64,000 bases of DNA. Origin: Profftia tarda (GTDB taxonomy: Bacteria; Pseudomonadota; Gammaproteobacteria; Enterobacterales; Enterobacteriaceae). Below are positions 20,305-31,393 of this stretch, piece after piece. Below the pieces are notes generated by a model. The model was not told where the DNA came from. It was given only the letters and a program-made list of their open reading frames with translations, and searched no databases. The DNA lies in NCBI RefSeq assembly GCF_904848675.1, contig NZ_LR890047.1, forward strand, positions 62,001-126,000. Direction: 5' to 3'. Each line of letters opens with the position of its first letter. The stretch's first letter is position 1. The translations under genes and the position numbers were made by a program.

Positions 20305-21705
20305 TTATGTAATGTGGCGTTTGCGAATAAATATCCAACCTAGACCTAAAATAATAAACCATATTGGTGTAACTATTAAAGCTTGGCAAGTTTCTTGATT
20401 GAATGTTAAAAGCACAAGGATAAAGACAAAAAATACCAAACAAATCCAGCACATTATTACCCCAAATGGCATCTTGTATAGAGAAATCTCATGAAGACGC
20501 GGCCGTTGTTTACGGTAAACCATATAAGAGCACAAAATAACAGACCATACGAACATAAATAAAATTGCTGAAACTGTGGTGATGATAGTAAACACGGCTA
20601 GCATATCAGGTATCAGATAGATAAGTACTACACCACCAAGCAGGCACACGCAAGAGAATGTTAAACCTGAAGAGGGTACTGCGTGTTTAGATAAGAATGT
20701 AAATTTCTGAGGGGCTACGCCATTTTTACCTAAGCTATATAGCATACGACTAGTTGAAAATACTCCGCTATTAGCTGATGATATCGCTGAAGTAAGGACT
20801 ACAAAGTTAATAATACTAGCTGCTTCAGGTAATCCAGCTAGAACGAATAATTCAACAAAAGGACTTTTATCTGGAGCCACAAGACTCCATGAGGTTACTG
20901 ACATGATCATAAGCAATGCAAATACGTAGAACATGATTATGCGTATTAGAATGGAATTAATTGCCCGGGGCAGTGAGTGGTGAGGATTTCTTGTTTCTGC
21001 AGCCGCAGTGCCTAGTAGCTCTATACCCACAAAAGCAAACACAGCGTTCTGAAATCCCAAAAAAAATCCGCTGATACCCTTCGGAAACCAACCGCCATAG
21101 CTCCATAAGTTACTAAATGAAGATATGCATCCATTTGGAGATTTCCAATGAAGCAGTGTCATACCTAGTCCAAGAATGATTAATGCTATGATGGCGACAA
21201 TTTTAATCATGGCAAACCAAAATTCTACCTCACCAAATATCTTAACTGTTGCTAAATTTAATCCTAGCAAAAATAGTACAACAGTAAGAGAAATAGACCA
21301 TTCGGAGAGACCTGGAAACCAGAACTGTGTGTAGGATGTTATTGCAATGATATCCGCAATGCCTGTAACAATCCAGCAGAACCAGTATGTCCAACTTGTA
21401 TAATAGCCAGCCCATGGTCCCAGTAAATCAGCCGCGAAATCACTAAATGATTTGTATACTAAATTTGATAAAAGCAGTTCACCCATGGCGCGCATGACAA
21501 AGAATAATATAAAACCAATGATCATATAAACAAAAATAATTGACGGCCCTGCTAGACCTATCGTTTTTCCTGATCCCATAAATAGTCCTGTCCCAATCGC
21601 ACCTCCAATTGCAATGAGTTGTATATGACGATTATTAAGATTGCGACGAAGATGCTCTTCCCTTTTCGTATGTCTTAAGGACTGAACTTTTATCTGATCT
21701 ATCAT
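20305..21705 (-). CDS. cycA: D-serine/D-alanine/glycine:H+ symporter
   Basis: Inner-membrane amino acid permease of the APC family, importing glycine, D-alanine and D-serine. 466 aa from the chosen start, against 470 in E. coli, with 12 predicted membrane segments and very high similarity: GGAIGTGLFMGSGKTI in the first segment, SFSDFAADLLGPWAGY, FAFVGIELLGTAAAETRNP and SSANSGVFSTSRMLY. A longer frame begins at 21756, but the E. coli N-terminus aligns with MIDQIKV, and AAGGA sits about 10 nt before that ATG, so 21705 is preferred. Import of amino acids from the host or a partner is the likely role (inference). Confidence 0.96.
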   Translation of the reverse strand: MIDQIKVQSLRHTKREEHLRRNLNNRHIQLIAIGGAIGTGLFMGSGKTIGLAGPSIIFVYMIIGFILFFVMRAMGELLLSNLVYKSFSDFAADLLGPWAGYYTSWTYWFCWIVTGIADIIAITSYTQFWFPGLSEWSISLTVVLFLLGLNLATVKIFGEVEFWFAMIKIVAIIALIILGLGMTLLHWKSPNGCISSFSNLWSYGGWFPKGISGFFLGFQNAVFAFVGIELLGTAAAETRNPHHSLPRAINSILIRIIMFYVFALLMIMSVTSWSLVAPDKSPFVELFVLAGLPEAASIINFVVLTSAISSANSGVFSTSRMLYSLGKNGVAPQKFTFLSKHAVPSSGLTFSCVCLLGGVVLIYLIPDMLAVFTIITTVSAILFMFVWSVILCSYMVYRKQRPRLHEISLYKMPFGVIMCWICLVFFVFILVLLTFNQETCQALIVTPIWFIILGLGWIFIRKRHIT

Positions 21706-23026
21706 TAGTGCTTGTTCCTTCTTATAGCTCAGTAAACTTTTATGATTAAATAGCATATATAGAACATTTGGTCGAATATAGGATGTAAATCTATCTGCTG
21801 TAATAAATATTTATATCATAAAATATAAAGGTAGTTTCTTTTTAATAAAGAATATATTTATCGTTTTTGATTAATAGTATTAATGACAGATCAAATCAGG
21901 TAGGTCATTCTATGTTTAGTAATACTGCAAGGAAAATATATCTTAAAAATATCAGTATGCTAAAATTAGATAGAAATCTGCAAAGATCTTGGATTTCTGT
22001 TTGCAGTTTGTTTTTTCTCTGCTGAAATGTTGTAATGATATACAAAGATACTTGGCTGAAATTTTATAAAGCAGTTCTAAGCTTTTAAATAAAATAATAA
22101 TATTATATATAATAAGGTAAAATTATTGTCTTCTTTAGAAAGAAGTTTTTTATAAAAGGATTATGCATAGACTAAGATTAATTATTAAATATTAAAAATT
22201 TTCTAGTCTACACAGTAGATAAAACTAATAGAGCAATAAAATATATTAGCTCTTTCAGAGTAAAATCAATTGATTTTATTGCAAAAGCCATATATATACT
22301 TATATCCTAGTTCAGAATGCTTACTCTAAGGTTCTTTGAGAAGTATGAAATAACATTTATAAACAATTCAACTCTTTAAATAAGCTAATTTATTATAAAT
22401 ATAAAAATTATCTTATGATATTTGTAATGGCATTTAATATAATTTTGAAATGCGTAATATATGTAATATGATAAATAAAATAAAGATCTGATAAAAATTA
22501 TAGTCTATCTGCTAATTTGCACATTTTATCTTTAATAAAATTCTAGAATTCGGAAAACCTCTTTTGTCGGGATAAGTATAATTATGAATAGAGATAGCTT
22601 ATAAATTATTATAAGCTTTTTAAGCTATGACTACGTAGTTATTTTTTACATAGTTTAGTATAGAAGTAGTAAGTATGTCTTCTGTTGAAGACAATATATT
22701 CTTATATCAATTCACCAGAGTTATAGTGATAAATATTTTATGCAAAATCTCTTTTAATTAGGTTTTTGATCATTTATTAAATTAACTTTGGATTGTATCC
22801 AAAGTATTTTATTGTGGTACAGTAAAGCATAATTATAAAGAAATAGCCGTTTATTAATTGTAGTCTTGATATTAGGAGTGTATTACTAAGAATATTCATG
22901 ATCCAAGTACAGTGTTAAATTTAGTAGTTTATATAATTCTTGTACTAATTCAGCTATTCTATTTTAGAATAGAATATTAGTTTTGATAAAATAATAAAAT
23001 TATTTTTTCTTCAATAAATTTATTCT
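21706..23026. other. AT-rich spacer between cycA and metG
   Basis: About 1.3 kb without recognisable genes. A 9-bp hairpin (22955-22976) close to the metG stop is listed separately. Confidence 0.7.
22955..22976 (-). terminator. Hairpin behind metG, weak terminator candidate
   Basis: Arms TATTCTATT and AATAGAATA with loop TTAG, about 50 nt past the metG stop. AT-only stem, no T-run on the minus strand. Confidence 0.25.
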
Positions 23027-24733
23027 TTAATTGATCTTACTCTTTCTTGTAGTAATACTAGAAGTTGCTGTCGTGCATTTGCTATCTTCAATCATTGCTT
23101 GAACGTTCGTTATTTCGACACGCCTTAAGAGTTCTTTAAAAGATTTAATGTGATGTCCGAGCAGTTGATCATAAACGCTATTCCAGGTAAGATTAGTATT
23201 CAGAAAGGATTCTACCTTCTTACTTAATACAGGCATCACTGGCTTAAGGTAGATCATTATTACGCGGAATAAATTGAGTCCCATTGAGCAAATTGCCTGT
23301 AAATCAGCTTCATATTTTGCTTCTTTTGCCAGCTTCCATGGTGCCTTCAGATCAATGTAGCGGTTTGCGAGATCGGCTAATAACATAATCTCGCGCATTG
23401 CTTTGCCTGATTCTCTTGTTTCATAGAATTCAGCGATTTTATTTGCAGCGTCAACAAAGGTTTTATATAAAGCAGGATCTTCTAAATAACTAGAAAGTTG
23501 ACCCCCAAATCTTTTGTTAATAAAACCAGCATTACGCGCTGCAAGATTTATTACTTTGTTCACTATGTCAGCGTTGACTCTCTGCACAAAATCGTTAATA
23601 TTGAGGTCAATATCCTTGATACGAGAAGAAAGCTTTGTAGCGTAATAGTATCTTAAATATTCTGAATCTAGGTGATTCAGATAACTACGAGCATGTATAA
23701 GGGTGCCACGAGACTTAGACATCTTAGAACCGTTCATAGTAACATATCCGTGAACAAAAATATTACTAGGCTTTCGGAAATTGCTACATTCTAGAATAGC
23801 TGGCCAAAATAAACTATGGAAATAGATAATATCCTTACCGATAAAATGGTATAAATCGGTAGAAGAGTTCTTGTTCCAGAATTCATGAAAGCTAAGATCT
23901 TTGCGTTTATTGCACAGCTCTTTAAAAGAACTCATGTAACCAATTGGTGCATCCAGCCATACATAAAAATATTTACCCGGAGCATTAGGTATTTCGAAAC
24001 CAAAATATGGAGAATCTCGAGTAATATCCCACTGCTGCAAACCTGACTGAAACCACTCCTGCACTTTATTTGCGACTTGCTCTTGTAATACACCAGCGGA
24101 AGTCCATTCATGTAGCATTTTGGTGCATGCAGGCAAGTCAAAAAAGAAATGTTCTGATTCACGTATAATAGGTGTATCTCCAGATAATACTGATCTAGGT
24201 TTGATAAGTTCTGTCGGAGCATATGTTGCTCCGCATAATTCACAGTTATCCCCGTACTGATCAGGTGCATTGCATTGAGGGCATTTCCCTATAACAAAAC
24301 GGTCTGGTAAAAACATTTCTTTTTTTATATCATAAAGCTGAGAAATAGTGTGATTTTTAATGAAATTTCTTTCTTTGAGACGAGCATAAATCAATCTAGA
24401 AAGTTCTAGATTATCTTTGCTATGAGTAGAGTGATAATTATCATAGCTGATATGAAAGTCAGCGAAGTCTTGCTGATGTTTCTGGCTCATGAAAGCAATA
24501 AGTTCTTCAGGATGCACACCTAATTGTTGCGCTTTTAACATAACTGGCGTACCGTGAGCATCATCTGCACAGATAAAGTATACTTCTTTACCGCGCATGC
24601 GCTGAAAACGAACCCATATATCTGCTTGTATATGTTCTAGGATATGTCCTAAGTGAATTGGGCCGTTGGCATAAGGTAGTGCACATGTTACTAGCATTTT
24701 TTTTGCAGGTGCTTGTGCGGTTGATGAAGCCAT
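23027..24733 (-). CDS. metG: Methionyl-tRNA synthetase, lacking the C-terminal dimer/tRNA-binding domain
   Basis: Charges initiator and elongator tRNA-Met. Catalytic Rossmann fold with HLGH at 27-30 and KMSKS near 345; zinc-binding knuckle CPQCNAPDQYGDNCELC around residues 155-172; anticodon-binding helical domain to about 540. 568 aa, against 677 in E. coli: the C-terminal OB-fold module that dimerises the enzyme and adds tRNA affinity is missing, and the last 25 residues are low-complexity Thr/Ser/Lys. Shortened MetG is also known from other reduced symbionts such as Buchnera. The truncated core is active in E. coli studies, so this is likely functional as a monomer. Confidence 0.96.
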   Translation of the reverse strand: MASSTAQAPAKKMLVTCALPYANGPIHLGHILEHIQADIWVRFQRMRGKEVYFICADDAHGTPVMLKAQQLGVHPEELIAFMSQKHQQDFADFHISYDNYHSTHSKDNLELSRLIYARLKERNFIKNHTISQLYDIKKEMFLPDRFVIGKCPQCNAPDQYGDNCELCGATYAPTELIKPRSVLSGDTPIIRESEHFFFDLPACTKMLHEWTSAGVLQEQVANKVQEWFQSGLQQWDITRDSPYFGFEIPNAPGKYFYVWLDAPIGYMSSFKELCNKRKDLSFHEFWNKNSSTDLYHFIGKDIIYFHSLFWPAILECSNFRKPSNIFVHGYVTMNGSKMSKSRGTLIHARSYLNHLDSEYLRYYYATKLSSRIKDIDLNINDFVQRVNADIVNKVINLAARNAGFINKRFGGQLSSYLEDPALYKTFVDAANKIAEFYETRESGKAMREIMLLADLANRYIDLKAPWKLAKEAKYEADLQAICSMGLNLFRVIMIYLKPVMPVLSKKVESFLNTNLTWNSVYDQLLGHHIKSFKELLRRVEITNVQAMIEDSKCTTATSSITTRKSKIN

Positions 24734-27306
24734 ATTAAATTTACTGCCTCTTAAAAGTGAAACTGCTAAAAATATTTTATCTAATTTTTTTATTTCTTTC
24801 TGCTAGGAAAAATTTTTCTTTTAGAAAACCAGATGCAATCACTAGAATTAGTACTATTATAATGAGATTCTAGCCGACTGTTATATACCTGATAATTCTT
24901 CTTGGAATAACTTAATTAGGATATAGCAATTAGATTTGAGCATAAAGAAATAGATCAGCCTCGTTCAAGAGAACTTGTCTTTAGTAGGGTATAAAAATAT
25001 TAAATAACTATTTATATCAGATAATTTATAATTGTATTGGTACTATAGTCTATACTAAAACAGAACTTGGAGGTTGAAATTGATTTAATATTAGAAACTA
25101 TAAAAATTTTAAGTATACAGTTCTGTGGCTTCAAATGTGACTGGTATAATATTTCAGCAATAAATAAGTGATATATATATTTATGTTAAATTTCATACTT
25201 TTGCCTACCCTAAGTAAATAATAAACTGATTATTTACTTAGGGTAGGCAAAAGAACAGTATTATCTCAATTTGTGAGAATGCTTTTTAAAGAATAATACC
25301 GCAATAAGCATTTATTTCAAATTTGGTAACTATAATTGCTTTACTATTGCAACGTACTAAGTACGTTAGCTAAATTCTTATAGTCTTTTTGATCATCTTC
25401 TTTCTATGCACAGAGCATGGTCTCCTGAGAACGATGCTCATTATATTATAAGCGAACTTCTCTCAAGATAGTATAATATAAAAGCTAAAATTTTATATAT
25501 ACTTATAATATTAATTATATAATCTTGTGCAATATCAAAAATATTGTCTTATTTTATGCATGTTATGAATACCCTAGGCTTATTATTTAGATCGCTCACC
25601 TTCTATTGCAGATGATTATTTAATAATATTGTAGTAATCTCATGAATATTTGGATGAGGATATGTTTTCTTCTATATCTATATAAAATAGTTAATTTCTA
25701 TCGCATTAGTATAGAAATTCAAATTTTTAAATCTATAAGGATAATAATACTTCTTTCTAATTTCACTATGGTATTTACCTTCTTATGAGGTTAATCATAG
25801 CGATTGGTATAGTAGGGCTGTAATATATTAATTGTGCATAATTCAATATTTGTTATATATAATTATATACCAGGATGACAATAAGTGCCCCTGATCTATG
25901 CCTCAAGGTTAGATGGTCCTAATAATGATATACATCATGATCCTTGCACTTGATATTATTCATAGGTGTTATGTAAAATATAAATATTTTAACAGTGCAA
26001 TAAGAGCTAAATAGGTGTAGTTGGAGTAATAGCCTCTATTCGCTTAACAGCATAAATGATTATCAAATCAAAAAGAACATGATATCTATATTTAGTGTAT
26101 ATCTGTTTATTATAGCATATTAATATCAATTTTTATCTATCTTTAGGATATGAGGATAATCTTTTCTTAGTTAAATCTTATCTCATTGATTTATCGATAG
26201 AAACTTAATAATTATTATGCTTATAATATCAGAAAATTCTATGTTAAAAAAAAGAAAAGACATTAATCATTCAAAATAGTTTTTAGGTTTCTGTCTATTA
26301 TGATTAAGACATTTATTTCTATATAGTTACCTAAATCTGCTTAAGCATTATCAGCGACATTCTATTAATACTTCATTCTACTCTTTAATATCATTTATCA
26401 TATCAGATAAAAGGGTAAAAACTAATTTCCTAAAAGAATAAGAATTTTAAGTGGATTATGTAAGTATACCATATCATCAATTGGGTTTGATTAACTTTTT
26501 ATGGTATTTAGATTTAATTGAAAAATTTTTATTTATCTTTGTGCCAGATAGCTAGTATGAGTACTGTATTATTAATCTTCATCTCTATTAGTTATAGGGC
26601 ATGCATACGTTTCATACTTGTTATGAATATGTTTATTCATATTAAATCATCCTTTATAGTATATATTTGAGATATCTGTCTTTTGATTCCACTGCTCTAG
26701 AAAGTTTCTTACTATTATTTAATTTAGCTTAAAGTGAAAAGGATTAATCCTATAATATATGTTATACCAGCGGGGATTCATGGAATAACTAGATACGCAC
26801 TGCATTCGCTGAAGAAATTATATATCGTATATTTACACTAAGTCAGTTATGGTCTAGAGAAGGAATGACAATTAAAGAGACGCCACCTATTACATCATTA
26901 CTTATGCATGATTATATTTAAAATGATAATTTTTTTACATTATAAATAACCGCAATATTACAATACTTGGAATAGATGTTTAGTACTTGTTGTATATATT
27001 TAGTTATATACTCAATATAATAAATACTAAAGATAGCATTTGCACTTTATTTTAATTAAATACTATTTTCTTGATTAGTTTGTGTGAACTATAAAATATG
27101 CTGTAGTATCTAAGTAAATATATTATATCGCCTTTTAGAGATATCAGTTATATTGCATCTTATTATAAGAATGATCAGGGAGTGTTAATTCTAATGAGAT
27201 CCATAGAATAATTTTAAAAATTCTGCAATATCTATCATATGGAATCAATGTTATATATTTTGCTTCTAGATAGGATATGGAAGATTTTATTTTTCTAAAA
27301 TAAAAA
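24734..27306. other. AT-rich spacer between metG and ispB
   Basis: About 2.6 kb. E. coli has mrp divergent from metG; no trace seen. A strong hairpin lies at 25198-25253. A GC-richer patch at 26770-26920 gives a + strand reading weakly like MurA (see findings). Confidence 0.6.
25198..25253. repeat. Perfect 25-bp inverted repeat with 6-nt loop
   Basis: Left arm 25198-25222 begins CTTTTGCCTACCCTAAG, loop AAACTG, right arm 25229-25253 ends CTTAGGGTAGGCAAAAG. All 25 pairs match. Polarity is T-first and A-last on both strands, the reverse of an intrinsic terminator. It lies in eroded DNA about 460 nt upstream of metG, with no gene beside it. The most striking palindrome in the window. Confidence 0.9.
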
Positions 27307-28278
27307 TTAGCAGTGCCTATCAATAGCCATATAGGCCAACCTGATAAGTGCATTTTTATAAGGTGAGTGCGGTAATCGACTTAATGATAAAATCGCTTTA
27401 CCAACTTCTTTTTCAGCGAGAAGGCGTGTATAAGTCAGTGATCCTATCTCACGCATGGTTTCAAGGATTGACTGGAGCAAATGACGTCCATTTCCTTCTT
27501 CTATAGCCTTCCTAATCATCGCAGATACTTCCGGAGAGCCATTTTGCATAGCGTGCAGTAATGGCAATGTCGGCTTACCTTCATTAAGGTCATCACCGTT
27601 ATTTTTACCTATTGCGTTGCCATCAGAGTCATAATCCAGCAAATCGTCTATCAGTTGGAAAGCCGTTCCTAAGTAGCGCCCGTAATCCTGCAATGCTCTT
27701 TCTTCTTCCTTTGTAGCACCTGCAAGTATTGCTGATGATTGAGCTGCTGCTTCAAATAAACGTGCTGTTTTACTGTAAATAACACGCATATAATGCTCTT
27801 CAGTTATGTTAGGATCGTTAACGCTCATTAGTTGTAATACTTCACCTTCAGCGATAATATTAGTTGCATCAGACATCAATGTTAAAACTCGCAATGATTT
27901 TAGATTGGTCATCATTTGGAAGGATCTTGTATAGATAAAATCACCTACCAATACGCTTGCTGCATTACCAAAAATTTTATTTGCTGTAGGTTTACCACGC
28001 CGCATATTAGATGCATCGACTACATCGTCATGCAACAACATTGCGGTATGAATCAATTCAATTAAGGCTGCCACGGTTATGTGTTGACGTCCTTTATAAT
28101 TTAATGCTCTAGCTGATAATACTGTAATCATCGGGCGAATTCTTTTACCTCCACTCCTCATAATATAATAGCTTAACTTATTTATTAAGCTGACTTTAGA
28201 ATTGAGTTGTTTAAGAATTGTTGCGTTTACAGCTGCCATGTCCTGTGCGGTTAACTCAGTAATTTGTTCGAGGTTCAT
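27307..28278 (-). CDS. ispB: Octaprenyl diphosphate synthase
   Basis: Trans-prenyltransferase that builds the C40 side chain of ubiquinone and menaquinone from farnesyl and isopentenyl diphosphates. 323 aa, the same as E. coli. First Asp-rich motif DDVVD at 84-88 followed by RRGKPT, second DDLLD at 210-214, GGKRIRP at 43-49 for isopentenyl diphosphate binding. The start aligns with E. coli. In E. coli rplU-rpmA lie divergently upstream; they are not in the next 1.7 kb here, so they must be elsewhere. Retention implies a respiratory quinone is still made. Confidence 0.97.
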   Translation of the reverse strand: MNLEQITELTAQDMAAVNATILKQLNSKVSLINKLSYYIMRSGGKRIRPMITVLSARALNYKGRQHITVAALIELIHTAMLLHDDVVDASNMRRGKPTANKIFGNAASVLVGDFIYTRSFQMMTNLKSLRVLTLMSDATNIIAEGEVLQLMSVNDPNITEEHYMRVIYSKTARLFEAAAQSSAILAGATKEEERALQDYGRYLGTAFQLIDDLLDYDSDGNAIGKNNGDDLNEGKPTLPLLHAMQNGSPEVSAMIRKAIEEGNGRHLLQSILETMREIGSLTYTRLLAEKEVGKAILSLSRLPHSPYKNALIRLAYMAIDRHC

Positions 28279-30049
28279 TATTGATTCAACTATATTTTCA
28301 TTAGTTACTGCCCTAAATCATATCATGTCATGAATTTACTAAAATATCCTGTTATTATGGGATTGGCTATTATTAAATTATAAAGTAAGATAAGATTTTT
28401 TAATCTTCTGCAAGCAAAAAATCAGATAGCATTTATCCTGTGATCTTATTTCTTTAAAATTTTATTGATAGTTTTCTTTTTAATCACCTGTAATTTGAAA
28501 AATTATAAAATTAGTTTTTCCCTAGAATAAATAATATTGTTCTTGCTATAATATTATTCTCATGTGATTAATTTTATAAAACATAATATTCTGCTATTTT
28601 CTTAGTGAATATCTCTTTGTATTTTAAGAATATATTATATTTATAATATCTTGCGATAAAGATATAATGCTAATCAAAATATTCATGGTTATTGCATTAT
28701 TTGAAGTGCAATATAACTGTGAATACACTGCTAGTGCTTTCCTTCTTAATGATAATGATTTCATACTACTATCTAATCACATGGCTACTTTTAGAGTAAT
28801 CAATAATGAATAAGGTTTGAATCCTATAGTTAATTTCATATCTTCTGCTTATACCACTAAGTAAGAATGCATAGAATTATAAATTTATTATTCAAATATT
28901 ATTTTTTGTATGAAACATTTCAATAAACTTTGAAAATCCGGTTAATAGAAAGATATATCATAATTTGATTGACAAAGTCATCTGTAAGTCTTTGTTACGC
29001 ACTCAATTTTTTTAGTCTCGCCATTATCTATTTTCTTTTACTAATTTATAGTATTAGAACATTACAAAATGTGATTTAAATATATTGAGCATTATAGAAT
29101 TGAAGCAATATTATTAAATATAGGCTTACTCTTATGCCTTGCTAGTACCCTGAATACAAAATATTCCACAGTATATGAAATACTAAAACATTCAACCTAC
29201 TATTATTCAAGGCAGGTAAATTTTTTATATGCGTTAAATTCTTTTTTATTATTATGAAAATTAATGATACTTATTTTATAAGAGATCAGAAATCTATAAA
29301 GATTATTTTTATATTATCATTCAATATTAGTAAATCATAATCTGAGCAATAGCATCCAGGATTGGAAAAGATAGATAGTATGCTATTACTCTGCATGAGG
29401 TATACAAGATCTCTCTTCTAAAAAATAATATCTGAGATAAGGGTTAAATTAATATAGCTATCAAGCATCAAATAGCTAAATATTAATGATTATAAAGTTT
29501 TACTAAATCATATCGACAGAAGTATTACTAATACACACAGTATCTGTTGTGACATAACGAGAATCTATAGGAGTTTCTATGTATTTTATGCAAACACATA
29601 TTTTTATGAATTAAAGATAGCTAGGTTATCAAGTATATGTCTCGAATATAGTAGAGCTCATGAAATCTTAAAATAAGATAACAGTCTTAGATTTGATTTT
29701 TCTTTATTTTATATTCTTTTATGTGGAAGAATAACCGGATTATTTCTAAATGATGCACTAACTAATGCTATCCGCTGATTTATGGTAATTTTTTTAGAGA
29801 CATCATATATTTTAATAAAAGTCAACAAAAAAATTTGTTGGGATCTGTTGTCTCCATAATATATAGCTAATGTAATATTCATGAGAAAATACATGACAAT
29901 TCAAAATATAAGATTACTTAGTCAGATCCTGAAAGATTAGATCAAAGAGATAAACATTATATAATTTATTACCACCAATTTGGTACTGCTCAAGACTGCG
30001 TGCCTTAATTGGGATTCTATGATTAAGTAAATTTGGAATAAATTTTACA
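28279..30049. other. AT-rich spacer between divergent ispB and dinF
   Basis: About 1.8 kb. lexA would be expected directly upstream of dinF; only a weak C-terminal trace is visible (see findings), and no LexA operator-like palindrome. The minus ORF 29709-29894 has no similarity I know. Confidence 0.6.
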
Positions 30050-31393
30050 ATGAAATTGTTTAGATGCACTGATAAAGAACTATGGATTCTTGCATTTCCT
30101 ATGATCCTGTCTAATATTTCAGTTGCCTTATTAGGATTAGTTGATACGATGGTGATAGGGCATTTGGGTAATCCAGTATATTTGGGTGGTGTTTCCTTAG
30201 GGACAATGGCAACATCATTCCTATTTATGCTTCTATTATTTTTACGTATGAGTACAACTGGTCTTACTGCTCAGGCGTTTGCGATATTAGATAAAGATTC
30301 TTTAGCTTCTGTGTTTATGCAGCCTATGATTCTAGCGATGTCTACCGGGATAGTTATTACTATAATGCGTGACCTGTTTATTCATAGTGTATTACTGATT
30401 TTTGGCCAAAATTATGAAGTATTGGAACAGGCTCAAGTCTTTATGCATATCCGTTTACTTAGTGCACCAGCAACTTTATCTAATCTCGTGATTTTAGGTT
30501 GGCTTCTTGGCGTGCAGTGTGTCCGTGCTCCTGTGATTATATTAGTAATTTGTAATTTCATTAACATTATACTTAATTTATATTTTGTAAGATTATTGCA
30601 TTGGAATGTATTTGGCACTGCAACTGCTACTGTTATTGCTGATTATATTGCTTTATTTTTGTATATGGTCCTCGCCTGCCATGTTATGAAACTGCACGGT
30701 CTGCGTTTACTGCATTTCCGTAATAAATTGCAGAGCAAGCTACGATGTTTTCTAGTGTTTAATCGTGATATTATGCTACGTTCTTTTCTGCTACAGTTGT
30801 GCCCTGTATCATTGACAGTATTGAGCGCACGTATGGGATGTGAAGTTCTCTCAGTAAATGCAGTGCTAATAAATTTCATGAATTTTACCTCCTACGTTTT
30901 AGATGGTTTTGCGCATGCAGTAGAAGCCTATTCCGGACAGTCTTATGGTGCGCGTGATGAGCATAGGCTACAAAGTATATGGTATGCTGCCTGTCGTCAG
31001 GCAGGTTTTGTTGCGATATTTTTTTCTCTATTTTATGCGCTTTTTGGTCATCAAATAATACTAATATTAACCGGACTGCCTAATTTGCAATCACTTGCTA
31101 ATTACTATCTTCCATGGCAAATTATTTTGCCTTTATTAGGCGTGTGGTGTTATCTGTTAGATGGTATGTTTATTGGTGCAACACGCGGGGCAGATATGCG
31201 TAATAGCATGGTCATCGCTCTTTCTGGTTATATCCTTACTCTGTTGACTCTACCTTGGCTAGGAAATCATGGTTTGTGGTTGGGCATGGCCGTATTTTTA
31301 ACGTTACGTGGACTTTGTCTGTGGATTATTTGGCAACGTAACTGGCGTAATAAAACATGGTTTGAAGATAAGGATATCAATTTAAATAATTAG
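30050..31393 (+). CDS. dinF: MATE-family efflux protein DinF
   Basis: Inner-membrane exporter of the multidrug and toxin extrusion family; in E. coli the distal gene of the lexA-dinF SOS operon, linked to tolerance of oxidative stress and bile salts. 447 aa against 459 in E. coli, 12 predicted membrane segments. Family blocks GLVDTMVIGHLG, FLRMSTTGLTAQAF, NRDIMLRSFLLQLC, AVEAYSGQSYGARD and WCYLLDGMFIGATR match DinF rather than MdtK/NorM. The start ATG aligns with the E. coli N-terminus; the ribosome site is weak. With lexA not intact upstream it is probably no longer SOS-controlled (inference). Confidence 0.93.
   Translation: MKLFRCTDKELWILAFPMILSNISVALLGLVDTMVIGHLGNPVYLGGVSLGTMATSFLFMLLLFLRMSTTGLTAQAFAILDKDSLASVFMQPMILAMSTGIVITIMRDLFIHSVLLIFGQNYEVLEQAQVFMHIRLLSAPATLSNLVILGWLLGVQCVRAPVIILVICNFINIILNLYFVRLLHWNVFGTATATVIADYIALFLYMVLACHVMKLHGLRLLHFRNKLQSKLRCFLVFNRDIMLRSFLLQLCPVSLTVLSARMGCEVLSVNAVLINFMNFTSYVLDGFAHAVEAYSGQSYGARDEHRLQSIWYAACRQAGFVAIFFSLFYALFGHQIILILTGLPNLQSLANYYLPWQIILPLLGVWCYLLDGMFIGATRGADMRNSMVIALSGYILTLLTLPWLGNHGLWLGMAVFLTLRGLCLWIIWQRNWRNKTWFEDKDINLNN

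Noticed and set aside
29709..29894. 61-codon minus ORF
   Set aside because: No recognisable family, no ribosome site, length reachable by chance.
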